Shown here: positions 54,948 to 61,478 of the stretch, in pieces
How positions within the stretch are numbered: the stretch's first letter is position 1
Layout: every line of letters starts with the position of its first letter
Source of the DNA: a virus
Strand: one strand, 5' to 3'
Virus record (IMG/VR): IMGVR_UViG_3300008952_000005
Coordinates: 1 to 64,000 of that record
Length of the DNA stretch: 64,000 nt
The notes under the pieces: generated by a model
Seen by the model: the letters and a program-made list of their open reading frames with translations, nothing else
The model's database searches: none
Told to the model about the DNA's origin: nothing
Program-made: the position numbers and the translations under genes

Positions 54948-55430
54948 TTATCTTAACCTTTGTAATTCTACCGACATTGATTGTGGACCTGGCACTCCAA
55001 TAATATAAAAATGTATTTCAACTACTAATCTATTACTATCAACATCATCACCAAATGGACTGTTAGTTACAAAATTATTATCATTAATAACGATAGATGT
55101 TATACTTATTCTTGGTTCGTGATTTTGTAAAACTTCTTCTATTTTTCTTTTTAAAAATATAGAAGTCATTGGTGTATAATTTTCAAAAAGAAGTTGTCTT
55201 ACACCACACCCCAATTCTGGATGAAAAGGTCTCTCATAGTAATTTGTTAATATCAAATTTCTTACAGACCTCTTTATAGCATTAGCATCCTCAAGTGTAC
55301 CAATATCGTTGGTAATTGGATGCCTAGTAAAATTTAAATCTATATCTTTAAACTTCCTAGATTGCCTCGTACTAGAGCTTTTTACCTCACTAGTATAATC
55401 TGATTTAAATTTCTGATTTTGTTGTCCCAT
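54948..55430 (-). CDS. 25: Baseplate wedge protein gp25 (GPW/gp25 family)
   Basis: 160 aa (T4 gp25 is 132). Lysozyme-like baseplate protein forming the inner wedge with gp6 and gp53. Conserved text: DIDLNFTRHPITNDIGTLEDANAIKRSVRNLILTNYYERPFHPELGCGVRQLLFENYTP, with RPFxPxxGCGV as the family signature. The N-terminus is extended (QKFKSDYTSEVKSSSTRQSR). A late promoter within an inverted repeat lies just upstream. T4 gene order gp25-gp6 is conserved. Confidence 0.95.
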   Translation of the reverse strand: MGQQNQKFKSDYTSEVKSSSTRQSRKFKDIDLNFTRHPITNDIGTLEDANAIKRSVRNLILTNYYERPFHPELGCGVRQLLFENYTPMTSIFLKRKIEEVLQNHEPRISITSIVINDNNFVTNSPFGDDVDSNRLVVEIHFYIIGVPGPQSMSVELQRLR

Positions 55431-55450
55431 ACTGTATATATTTATACAGT
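55431..55450 (-). promoter_or_regulatory. Late promoter embedded in an inverted repeat before gp25
   Basis: TATAAATA on the minus strand at 55439-55446, 8 bases upstream of gp25. The entire 20-bp gap between PAAR and gp25 is a perfect inverted repeat, ACTGTATA / TATACAGT (55431-55438 and 55443-55450) around a 4-base loop. It may be a promoter overlapped by a hairpin or a regulator site. Distance to the ATG would leave an extremely short leader. Confidence 0.55.
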
Positions 55451-55753
55451 TTATCCCGCTCTTACGTTAGATGAACCTTGATACATTGCTCCAAAATCAA
55501 AAGAATCTCCAATTCTTGCTACACCCTTACCTTCAGCACGAACTGTTGTTGACGCCATATTAACTTTAGCTCCACCGTGTGGGACACAATAAATACCTAC
55601 AAGCCACGTATGTGGTAAAGCAGGATCATTAAGTCTAACAATTGGTATACCATTTGCTTTAACTGTAAATTGTGTTGCTTTAACTCCTATAACTGCTGTA
55701 CAAGGATGTCCTGTTGTACCTAAATCTATTGTATCCCTACAAATTTTTGGCAT
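55451..55753 (-). CDS. PAAR-repeat tail-spike tip protein
   Basis: 100 aa, usual PAAR length. Pattern: P-x(n)-GHPCTAV (about 15-20), HTWLVGIYCVPHGGAKVNMASTTVRAEGKGVARIGDS, with repeated (V/I)-x-x-x-x-x-GxxxARxGD units; PAAR proteins sharpen the spike by binding a metal at the tip (Cys/His residues are present). It would sit on gp5 at the baseplate centre. Upstream of gp25 in the same operon, following the tiny membrane protein gene by four bases. Confidence 0.85.
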   Translation of the reverse strand: MPKICRDTIDLGTTGHPCTAVIGVKATQFTVKANGIPIVRLNDPALPHTWLVGIYCVPHGGAKVNMASTTVRAEGKGVARIGDSFDFGAMYQGSSNVRAG

Positions 55754-55757
55754 TACT

Positions 55758-55862
55758 TTATGCTAATATCCAAATGGCTACTATAACTATTAATACCCAA
55801 TTAGGTACTGAACTTTTAGTAAACCATTCTTTTACTTTTTTCGTGTCTATTGGTTCTATCAT
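55758..55862 (-). CDS. 34-aa single-pass membrane peptide
   Basis: Short ORF (34 codons) with a GAGG ribosome site. Residues: a charged N-terminus (MIEPIDTKKVKEWFTKSSVP) then a hydrophobic helix NWVLIVIVAIWILA ending the protein. The start overlaps the bL12 stop by four bases (ATGA), and the stop is four bases before the PAAR gene, so it is a real member of the operon by spacing. Function unknown; inner-membrane insertion with the charged part in the cytoplasm is plausible. Confidence 0.6.
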   Translation of the reverse strand: MIEPIDTKKVKEWFTKSSVPNWVLIVIVAIWILA

Positions 55863-56221
55863 TTTACCTCTATTTTTCCTCCAGCAGACTCAATGTCTGC
55901 TTTTATTTTATCTACTTCTTCTTTTTGTTGGTCTTCTGCAATTACAGAAGGGACTCCTTCAACAAAATTCTTTGCTTCTAGTAATCCCATATCTTTAAAT
56001 GCTCTAATTGCTTTAATTACACTAATTTTTTTATCAGGATCAAAACCTGTTAGTGTAATTTTGAATAAAGACTCTTCTTTTTCTTCTACTACTGCCGCTG
56101 GTGTACTCATTATAGCATTTAAATCTAAACCCCAAGTCTTTTCAAGTTTTTTTGCTAATTCACCCGCTTCAATAACTGTTAATTTTCCCAATTGTTCTAC
56201 TAACGTATCAATATTACTCAT
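55859..56221 (-). CDS. rplL: Ribosomal protein bL12 (L7/L12), full length
   Basis: 120 aa, the standard length. N-terminal dimerisation/L10-binding domain (SNIDTLVEQLGKLTVIEAGELAKKLEKTWGLDL, 2-34), a short hinge (STPAAVVEEKEES), and a C-terminal factor-binding domain FKITLTGFDPDKKISVIKAIRAFKDMGLLEAKNFVEGVPSVI. Residues matching the GTPase-factor contact site of E. coli L12 (I69, K70, R73, K84 by position) are kept (VIKAIR; EAKNFVE). This suggests a protein able to exchange into the host ribosome stalk. bL12 in aquatic phages has been reported. In this window it lies in a late virion operon. AGGAAAG ribosome site; starts four bases after the 68-aa gene. Confidence 0.95.
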   Translation of the reverse strand: MSNIDTLVEQLGKLTVIEAGELAKKLEKTWGLDLNAIMSTPAAVVEEKEESLFKITLTGFDPDKKISVIKAIRAFKDMGLLEAKNFVEGVPSVIAEDQQKEEVDKIKADIESAGGKIEVK

Positions 56222-56224
56222 AAT

Positions 56225-56431
56225 TTACTTTCCTAACTTGTCTTTTCTACCAATAGGTAGTTTTTGCCACTTGGTCATCTCTTGACCTTTCTTACTTATC
56301 CACTCAATAAAGATTAATGGCGTTTTTACTTTATTTTGGAAAGATTTAACTGCCTTTTTCCAACTCGTAGCAGATATTTCTTGATTTATTTCTTTATTAT
56401 CTGTAAATTTAAACTTTTTTTCTTTTGACAT
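56225..56431 (-). CDS. Small basic protein, unknown
   Basis: 68 aa from ATG 56431 (MSKEKKFKFTDNKEINQEISATSWKKAVKSFQNKVKTPLIFIEWISKKGQ...). A start 13 codons upstream is possible but lies inside the zinc-ribbon gene. Strongly basic and Trp/Lys-rich (TSWKKAVKSF, PLIFIEWISKKG). No domain recognised. Sits between the Cys-rich gene (23-base overlap) and bL12. Confidence 0.6.
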   Translation of the reverse strand: MSKEKKFKFTDNKEINQEISATSWKKAVKSFQNKVKTPLIFIEWISKKGQEMTKWQKLPIGRKDKLGK

Positions 56432-56570
56432 TCTGTTTATTCCTTTTCGCACTACATTTTTTATCATCACATCTACAATATTTACAGATTTCCAATTTTC
56501 TTGCTTCCATCATTTCGTACTTTGGCTTTCCGCAATGGGATTCTCTCCCACAATTGTTGCAATAAGTCAT
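56409..56570 (-). CDS. 53-aa Cys-rich zinc-ribbon-like protein
   Basis: Small ORF, ATG 56570 to TAA. Sequence features: MTYCNNCGRESHCGKP (CxxC and a further Cys), a short helix YEMMEARKLEIC, then CKYCRCDDKKCSAK (CxxCxC..C). Seven Cys residues suggest one or two zinc sites. The C-terminus is basic. First gene after a TATAAATA motif 7 bases upstream, so it would head the unit that includes bL12, PAAR and, through the next promoter, gp25. Ribosome-linked or transcription roles are possible but unproven. Confidence 0.65.
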   Translation of the reverse strand: MTYCNNCGRESHCGKPKYEMMEARKLEICKYCRCDDKKCSAKRNKQNVKRKKV

Positions 56571-56577
56571 AATATAG

Positions 56578-56585
56578 TATTTATA
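56578..56585 (-). promoter_or_regulatory. Late promoter for the zinc-ribbon/bL12/PAAR operon
   Basis: Exact TATAAATA on the minus strand, 7 bases upstream of ATG 56570. The remaining 156 bp up to the plus-strand promoter hold no gene that I can see. Confidence 0.6.
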
Positions 56586-56741
56586 CTAAAAATTACAAAG
56601 ATAAATTGCTTCCCGATTCGGAAATTTGTCTATATCATAGGAAAATCTGCAATTATGAACGTTTCCACAAGAAACTAGAACAAAAAGCGAACACATAACT
56701 AAAAAAACCTTGATTTTTCTCATTTTTTTTAAATTTTTCCC

Positions 56742-56770
56742 TTGACTTTCCTAAATTTTTAGTGTATATT
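56742..56770 (+). promoter_or_regulatory. Sigma70-like promoter for the small membrane protein gene
   Basis: TTGACT (56742-56747), a 17-bp spacer, TATATT (56765-56770). It is 28 bases upstream of ATG 56799 with AAAGGAGA between. It looks like a host-type (early) promoter in contrast to the late TATAAATA units around it. Confidence 0.75.
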
Positions 56771-56798
56771 TAACGTATAAGTTGAAAAGGAGAACATT

Positions 56799-57005
56799 AT
56801 GAAAAAAATACTTGAATATTTAACAATTATTTTATCAATAGGAGGAACTTTCTGTCTAATCGGCGCTGTCGGCGCAATTGACGGCGGTTATAACGGAATT
56901 CCTATGAACGATAATTGGTTTTTATGTGGTACTTTGTCATTGTTAGGAATTGCTATGTTTATTTTAGCATTATACTCGCAAACGTTGTATTCTGAACAAG
57001 ACTAA
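56799..57005 (+). CDS. Small two-helix membrane protein
   Basis: 68 aa with two hydrophobic segments (ILEYLTIILSIGGTFCLIGAV; FLCGTLSLLGIAMFILALYS) linked by a polar loop (DGGYNGIPMNDNW). The N-terminus MKKI is positive, so the first helix may enter with the N-terminus inside. Own sigma70-like promoter and a strong AAAGGAG ribosome site. Convergent with hemC (4-base overlap). Unknown function; early-expressed membrane proteins of this size in phages often act on host membranes, which is only a possibility here. Confidence 0.7.
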   Translation: MKKILEYLTIILSIGGTFCLIGAVGAIDGGYNGIPMNDNWFLCGTLSLLGIAMFILALYSQTLYSEQD

Positions 57006-57880
57006 TTACTAGATTTTAATAAATAGCCTATCTCTAATCCTAGCTCATCTGCTTTATCAATAGTTTTAGATGATTTTGAATAGAATCTATCTTTACCATC
57101 TGGTGAAAATAGTTCTGCTTCAAGATTTATCGTATTACCATCAATATTTGCAAATACACCTACCGCTGTATCACAATCTCCTTCTATAATCTTAAGCACG
57201 TTCCTTTCTGCCTTAACACAATTGTGTGTTTCTGTATGATTAACACTTTCTAATAACTCAATTATCTCTTCATCATTATCTCTACATTGTAAAGCAATAA
57301 CTCCTTGACCAGCACAAGGTATCATTTCACTAGTAGAAAACGTTTGAGAAATCTTGTTCTCTAAACCTAATGATTGAATTCCTGCATAAGACAAAATTAT
57401 AGCGTCAAATAAACCATCATTTAGTTTTTTAATTCGTGTATCAACGTTTCCTCTTATTAACTTATAATTAAGGTCTTCTCTTATTCTTTTTAATTGGAAT
57501 TCTCTTCTAAATGAAGAAGTACCTATAATTGAATTTGGAGCTAAATCTTTTAAGTGTTTATTATCTCTACTAATTAAAATTTCTCTTGGATCGTTTCTTT
57601 CTAAAAAACAGTTTGTTAATAAACCTTCTGTTTCTTCCGTTGGCATATCTTTTAATGCGTGGACGGCTATATCTATTTTTTTACTTAATAATTCTTCTTC
57701 AATCTTTTTAGAAAATAGTCCTTTACCTCCAGCTTCAGAAAGTCTTACATCTTTAAGTTGGTCGCCCTTGGTTTCAATTTCTTTGATAATTACTTCTTTG
57801 TTTAATACTGCTTTAGCTTTTTCAGCATAGATACGTGCTAATTTACTTCCTCTTGATCCTATTATAAGTGATGTCGGCAT
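57002..57880 (-). CDS. hemC: Hydroxymethylbilane synthase (porphobilinogen deaminase)
   Basis: Joins four porphobilinogen molecules into hydroxymethylbilane. 292 aa from ATG 57880; usual length is about 300-315. Motifs: IIGSRGSKLA (6-15), AGGKGLFSKKIEEELL, IDIAVHALKDMP with the catalytic Asp (about 78), RNDPREILIS, GTSSFRREFQL, RGNVDTRIKKLNDG, and the dipyrromethane-binding Cys (about 236) in EGDCDTAVGV. All key residues I know of are present, so it should be active. It overlaps hemB by 19 bases and is last in the hemF-hemB-hemC run. No frameshift. Confidence 0.95.
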   Translation of the reverse strand: MPTSLIIGSRGSKLARIYAEKAKAVLNKEVIIKEIETKGDQLKDVRLSEAGGKGLFSKKIEEELLSKKIDIAVHALKDMPTEETEGLLTNCFLERNDPREILISRDNKHLKDLAPNSIIGTSSFRREFQLKRIREDLNYKLIRGNVDTRIKKLNDGLFDAIILSYAGIQSLGLENKISQTFSTSEMIPCAGQGVIALQCRDNDEEIIELLESVNHTETHNCVKAERNVLKIIEGDCDTAVGVFANIDGNTINLEAELFSPDGKDRFYSKSSKTIDKADELGLEIGYLLKSSN

Positions 57881-58656
57881 AATCGTCTTGCACCATAAGT
57901 TATCATATAACAAGCACCTGCTCTTTTGAATATGTGATATGTTTCTTCTAAACTACCAGGCGCACCAATACCTAACCATTCTCCAGATGTTTGATATACA
58001 CCTACAGGTTTCTTTGTAATATTTCTTATTGGTTCAATTAAGTCTAAACTTGTCATACCAGGTTTTACCATTAATTCATCTGCGCCATCATCTGAATATT
58101 TTATAGACCTTGCAATTGCCTTATGTCTATCGCTAACATCTAATTGATAGGGTCTATGAATACCTTTTGGTATCTTCATTACATCACGCCAACCTCTATA
58201 AAATGTTGAACGAAATTTTGTACTATAACTCATTACAGGTATCTGACCATTATTAATTGATTTAATATTCTTAACTGTATTGTCTTGACAATCACTTGGC
58301 GCTACTGTAGCACCTGACGCTGTGTAAATCTCTACGGCTGATTGTAGTAATAGGTCATCTGTTTTTTCTTGGTCTCCTGTTACACAACAATGTCCGTCTT
58401 GCGTGTAAGAACATAAACATACATCAACATTTAATTTTATAGGTAACGTTGAAAGACTAGCGGCAGTTAAACAAACTTCCTCAAAGTTAAATAACTTTAA
58501 TTCAGGTATGTAAAATAAAAGAAATTCTTTTACTCCTAAATCAATATCTTTCTTAACACGTTCTTTAACTTCTTTTGCATTAAAGATTTTATTATCTTCT
58601 CCTAGTCCAGTTTCTCTTGTAGTATTACTGGCGAATATCGGTTGTATTAATCTCAT
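57862..58656 (-). CDS. hemB: Delta-aminolevulinic acid dehydratase (porphobilinogen synthase)
   Basis: Condenses two 5-ALA to porphobilinogen. With ATG 58656 (GGAAG upstream; an earlier GTG at 58680 overlaps hemF) it is 264 aa, versus about 320-330 for the family. It begins at LIQPIFA, so the N-terminal arm that normally wraps the neighbouring subunit is missing. The catalytic core is intact: zinc cysteines in DVCLCSYTQDGHC (80, 82, 90), first Schiff-base Lys in SYSTKFRSTFY (147), APSD motif (119-122), and second Lys in ELMVKPG (198). The 51-residue spacing between the two Lys agrees with the family. It is the substrate link between the phage ALA synthase and HemC. Overlaps hemC by 19 bases. 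Confidence 0.94.
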   Translation of the reverse strand: MRLIQPIFASNTTRETGLGEDNKIFNAKEVKERVKKDIDLGVKEFLLFYIPELKLFNFEEVCLTAASLSTLPIKLNVDVCLCSYTQDGHCCVTGDQEKTDDLLLQSAVEIYTASGATVAPSDCQDNTVKNIKSINNGQIPVMSYSTKFRSTFYRGWRDVMKIPKGIHRPYQLDVSDRHKAIARSIKYSDDGADELMVKPGMTSLDLIEPIRNITKKPVGVYQTSGEWLGIGAPGSLEETYHIFKRAGACYMITYGARRLCRHHL

Positions 58657-58660
58657 TATA

Positions 58661-59440
58661 TTATTCTTCCCATATCGCACCTGGTGGCATAGACATTAAT
58701 ATTGCTTCAGGATTTCCTCCACTTCTCAATCCAAACTTTGTTCCTCTATCATACATTAAATTAAATTCAACGTATCGTCCACGTTTTAATAGTTGTGTGT
58801 ATTTATCTTGCTTCGTATATTTTAAATTCATCTTTGGTGTTATAATCTCTTTAAGTAATTGACAAAAGGTTCTACCAACATCTTTAACAAATTCAAAATG
58901 TTTCTTACCATATTTGTAATCAAAGAAGATACCACCTACACCTCTTGTTTCTTCTCTATGGGGTAAATAAAAATACTCATCACACCATTTCTTATATGTT
59001 TTGTAATAAAGTTTATTATGTCTATCACATAATTGTTTTAATCTGTAATGCCATAAATTTCTTTCTACATCATCTTTCAAACACGGTGTCATATCTGTAC
59101 CACCACCAAACCAACTTTTTTCTGTTTCAATATATCTTGTATTAAAATGTATTGCAGGTACTTTAGGATTCTTTGGATGTAATACTACTGATACTCCTGT
59201 TGACCAGAAGTTTCTACTATGTTTTGTACCAGGGATTTCTTTTGCAAAGTCTTTTGGAAACTTACCTACAACATTACTAAAGGTGACACCTCCCTTTTCA
59301 ATCACATCACCTTTAATTGTTTTAAAGTTACCAAATTTCCATTTGTTATCTTTAAATTTTGCTTTAGTTTCTAACTCTTCAATAGTCTGACAAATTAACT
59401 TTTGCAACTCCATAAACCATTGCAACGCTTCTTGTTTCAT
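58661..59440 (-). CDS. hemF: Oxygen-dependent coproporphyrinogen III oxidase
   Basis: O2-dependent oxidative decarboxylation of coproporphyrinogen III to protoporphyrinogen IX. 259 aa (family about 300), with the whole core present: KGGVTFSNVVG, AIHFNTRYIE, SWFGGGTDMTP, HREETRGVGGIFFDY and the strongly conserved RYVEFNLMYDRGTKFGLRSGGNPEAILMSMPP. It begins a little late and ends shortly after the last motif. Unrelated to the radical SAM HemN route. First gene of the hemF-hemB-hemC set; its ATG overlaps the upstream 2OG-oxygenase stop by one base (TAATG). Confidence 0.95.
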   Translation of the reverse strand: MKQEALQWFMELQKLICQTIEELETKAKFKDNKWKFGNFKTIKGDVIEKGGVTFSNVVGKFPKDFAKEIPGTKHSRNFWSTGVSVVLHPKNPKVPAIHFNTRYIETEKSWFGGGTDMTPCLKDDVERNLWHYRLKQLCDRHNKLYYKTYKKWCDEYFYLPHREETRGVGGIFFDYKYGKKHFEFVKDVGRTFCQLLKEIITPKMNLKYTKQDKYTQLLKRGRYVEFNLMYDRGTKFGLRSGGNPEAILMSMPPGAIWEE

Positions 59441-60216
59441 TACTTTATTTCAGCGGCTATTCTTGAAGCAAAGCTACTTTCTTCTTTTTTTAATTTTACT
59501 TCTTCAAGTGTCTTTGATTCAGCTTTAGGATGATTAAAGTATAAATTGCCTGATACACTTATTCTTGTTCCTTTTGTTTTAAAAGGAATTACTTGATGTC
59601 TTAATTGTGCTGGAAATATCCACATACCACCCATTTGAGGATTATAACCATATGAGTGTTCTGCCCAAGTTGGATTAGCTTGTTCACCATAATGAAACGT
59701 AACACCACCTGGACCAAAACTCTTGCCTTTATAATTTTTTCTTTCTTCTGTTAAGTCTGGCGTATTTAAAAAGATAACCCAAGATAACATTCCATCGTGT
59801 GTATGTTCAGGATTAGCTTCGTTCTCTTTCATATAATTAATCCATAAGTTCATAAGTGTAAATTTTGTTGAAAATCGGTCTTCTGTAAAAGGTTGTCCAA
59901 TATAGTTCGCTGACGCTTTAACGTAATCATTAATGTATCGTTGAAACTCTTTTATAAACCATTTTTTATCTTCTAAACCAAAACCTCGTTGGTCTTCTAT
60001 TATCCCTGCTAAGTTTTCATTGACTGAACCTGGTATTAGTTTTTGTCCTCTTTCAGTAAGTCCTTCTAATAACTCTTGATGAACATAATACATTGCCACA
60101 TAAGGACCAAAATTTAAATTACCACCCCTTTGTTCGTCTTCAACAGGTTGCATAAACTCTTTATGTTTACGGTGATTTAAAAAATGTGGATTAAATTTAT
60201 CGTTATTATCTGTCAT
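59440..60216 (-). CDS. 2-oxoglutarate/Fe(II) oxygenase
   Basis: 258 aa from ATG 60216 (a TTG two codons upstream is less likely). Resembles the putative 2OG-Fe(II) oxygenase group common in marine phages: NPEHTHDGMLSWVIFLNTPD (iron-binding His/Asp region), FGPGGVTFHYGEQ, GGMWIFPAQLRHQVIPF (distal His) and GTRISVSGNLYF (Arg for 2OG). Substrate unknown. Directly precedes hemF with one-base overlap, so it is co-expressed with hemF-hemB-hemC; a link to tetrapyrrole metabolism is possible but unproven. Confidence 0.8.
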   Translation of the reverse strand: MTDNNDKFNPHFLNHRKHKEFMQPVEDEQRGGNLNFGPYVAMYYVHQELLEGLTERGQKLIPGSVNENLAGIIEDQRGFGLEDKKWFIKEFQRYINDYVKASANYIGQPFTEDRFSTKFTLMNLWINYMKENEANPEHTHDGMLSWVIFLNTPDLTEERKNYKGKSFGPGGVTFHYGEQANPTWAEHSYGYNPQMGGMWIFPAQLRHQVIPFKTKGTRISVSGNLYFNHPKAESKTLEEVKLKKEESSFASRIAAEIK

Positions 60217-60398
60217 ATCCAATAATCATATTCATTTGGTTTAGGTTTGTATCCGTCATTATCAAAATGTTTATCTGCCCATATTGAAAAACATAAGACA
60301 ATCATTGCAAATCCAATTATCAACCAAAGACCCTTTCCTTCTTCCCAATTTGTTAATAAGTACCATAGTACTTGTAGTCCATTCATTTCATCATACAT
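60213..60398 (-). CDS. Small single-pass membrane protein
   Basis: 61 aa: MYDEMNGLQVLWYLLTNWEEGKGLWLIIGFAMIVLCFSIWADKHFDNDGYKPKPNEYDYWI. A hydrophobic helix lies at about 24-41, with a polar acidic C-terminus. GGAAAG ribosome site seven bases before ATG. Overlaps the oxygenase gene start by four bases. Unknown. Confidence 0.6.
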   Translation of the reverse strand: MYDEMNGLQVLWYLLTNWEEGKGLWLIIGFAMIVLCFSIWADKHFDNDGYKPKPNEYDYWI

Positions 60399-60400
60399 AG

Positions 60401-60883
60401 TTATTCTTTCCTTATTTTATCCATTTTTTGTAAAACTGCTTCTTGTTGTCTTTCATTATAAAACCTTTTATGTTCTTCTTCTGTAATCGTTGCTTTTCGT
60501 CCATCACGTACTATTATCTTTAGTTCTGTATCTGTTAAATATATTACTGGTGAGATATAATATATGCCTTGATAACTATAAGGTTTGTTAACATCTGGAT
60601 CCATAACGTAATCATATTTAGTTTCTTTTTTTGGTATCGTATCATAATGCACTCCTTTATCTATGTTCCAACAATGATGGATGATTGGTGTTGCATTGAT
60701 ACTTTCATTATAATTATCAACCAACCAACCTGTAATAAACTTCGTACCAAAGTTTTTTGCTTCTACGACAGACATAGTAATACACTCACGTCTTTGATAA
60801 TTACTATTCGGTCTATGTTCAACCTTTTCTATGTATTGTGCGTTTGGTCTATACTTTAGAAATTGTTGTGTTGCGTTTTTCAT
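60401..60883 (-). CDS. Unknown soluble protein
   Basis: 160 aa. Starts MKNATQQFLKYRPNAQYIEKVEHRP; central ECITMSVVEAKNFGTKFITGWLVDN, ATPIIHHCWNIDKGVHYDTIP, and C-terminal helix TEEEHKRFYNERQQEAVLQKMDKIRKE. Two adjacent His plus a Cys (IIHHCW) are notable, but I recognise no family. Two bases separate it from the small membrane gene, and it overlaps the 60-aa gene upstream by 35 bases. Confidence 0.6.
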   Translation of the reverse strand: MKNATQQFLKYRPNAQYIEKVEHRPNSNYQRRECITMSVVEAKNFGTKFITGWLVDNYNESINATPIIHHCWNIDKGVHYDTIPKKETKYDYVMDPDVNKPYSYQGIYYISPVIYLTDTELKIIVRDGRKATITEEEHKRFYNERQQEAVLQKMDKIRKE

Positions 60884-61031
60884 ACTGTAGTTTGTCTTTC
60901 AATGCGAGTTTCATTTTCTTTAAGTCTTTCAATTCTCGCCAAGAAGTAAATGACCTATCGTTCTTTCTTACTGCCTCCTGTAGATTTACTTTTCTTTTTA
61001 AGTCTTTGTGATTTGCTTTTAATTCCGCCAT
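60849..61031 (-). CDS. Small basic helical protein
   Basis: 60 aa, nearly a third Lys/Arg (MAELKANHKDLKRKVNLQEAVRKNDRSFTSWRELKDLKKMKLALKDKLQ...), predicted helical hairpin. Overlaps both neighbours by 35 and 77 bases, so it is a real but compressed gene or a false positive; start ATG has a weak ribosome site (AAAGGAC). Similar small DUF465-like proteins (YdcH type: HxxLxxxI...LKxxKLxLKDxL) occur in bacteria and phages; the pattern LKxxKLxLKDKL fits. Confidence 0.5.
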   Translation of the reverse strand: MAELKANHKDLKRKVNLQEAVRKNDRSFTSWRELKDLKKMKLALKDKLQYEKRNTTISKV

Positions 61032-61392
61032 ATATTGTCCTTTCGTCTATATCGTGTATTCGTGGGTTATATCCTTTCGGCCAATTCAGATTGAGTGTTA
61101 AAGTAGAATCATCTTGACATATTATTCTTATTTGGTGTCCTGTGGGTGTTGAGTTATCCCAATAACGTTCATAGTTATTTAAGTTAATGACTTGATGTTT
61201 TTTCTTCTTTGATTTTTTCTTGACTGAATCAAACATACCCGAGTTGGGTGTGTTGTTTGCGATATCATCTAAAAATTTGGAATCTTTAGGACTTGCGTTA
61301 AAGTCATACGTAGCAGGATAGATACCTGCGTCTTGTTCTTGCGCTATTTTTTGTGCAAAGGTCTCCATAATATTAACATTACTTTTATTCAT
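60955..61392 (-). CDS. Unknown basic protein with disordered tails
   Basis: 145 aa. N-terminus MNKSNVNIMETFAQKIAQEQDAG; middle has a Lys-run (VKKKSKKKKHQ) followed by a small folded part NNYERYWDNSTPTGHQIRIICQDDSTLTLNLNWPKGYNPRIHD; C-terminus Lys/Ser-rich. AGGAGA ribosome site. First gene of the large minus-strand unit that continues into hemF-hemB-hemC, with TATAAATA 19 bases upstream. No family recognised. Confidence 0.6.
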   Translation of the reverse strand: MNKSNVNIMETFAQKIAQEQDAGIYPATYDFNASPKDSKFLDDIANNTPNSGMFDSVKKKSKKKKHQVINLNNYERYWDNSTPTGHQIRIICQDDSTLTLNLNWPKGYNPRIHDIDERTIYGGIKSKSQRLKKKSKSTGGSKKER

Positions 61393-61411
61393 ACATAATC
61401 TCCTATAATAC

Positions 61412-61419
61412 TATTTATA
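61412..61419 (-). promoter_or_regulatory. Late promoter for the operon containing hemF-hemB-hemC
   Basis: Exact TATAAATA on the minus strand, 19 bases upstream of ATG 61392. No other clear promoter lies between it and hemF, so the heme genes are probably transcribed late from here. Confidence 0.7.
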
Positions 61420-61478
61420 AGACCTGCGCCCACGCTTAGAGGTACTACGATTGATTCAGATTCGCAAAAATTTCAGAC

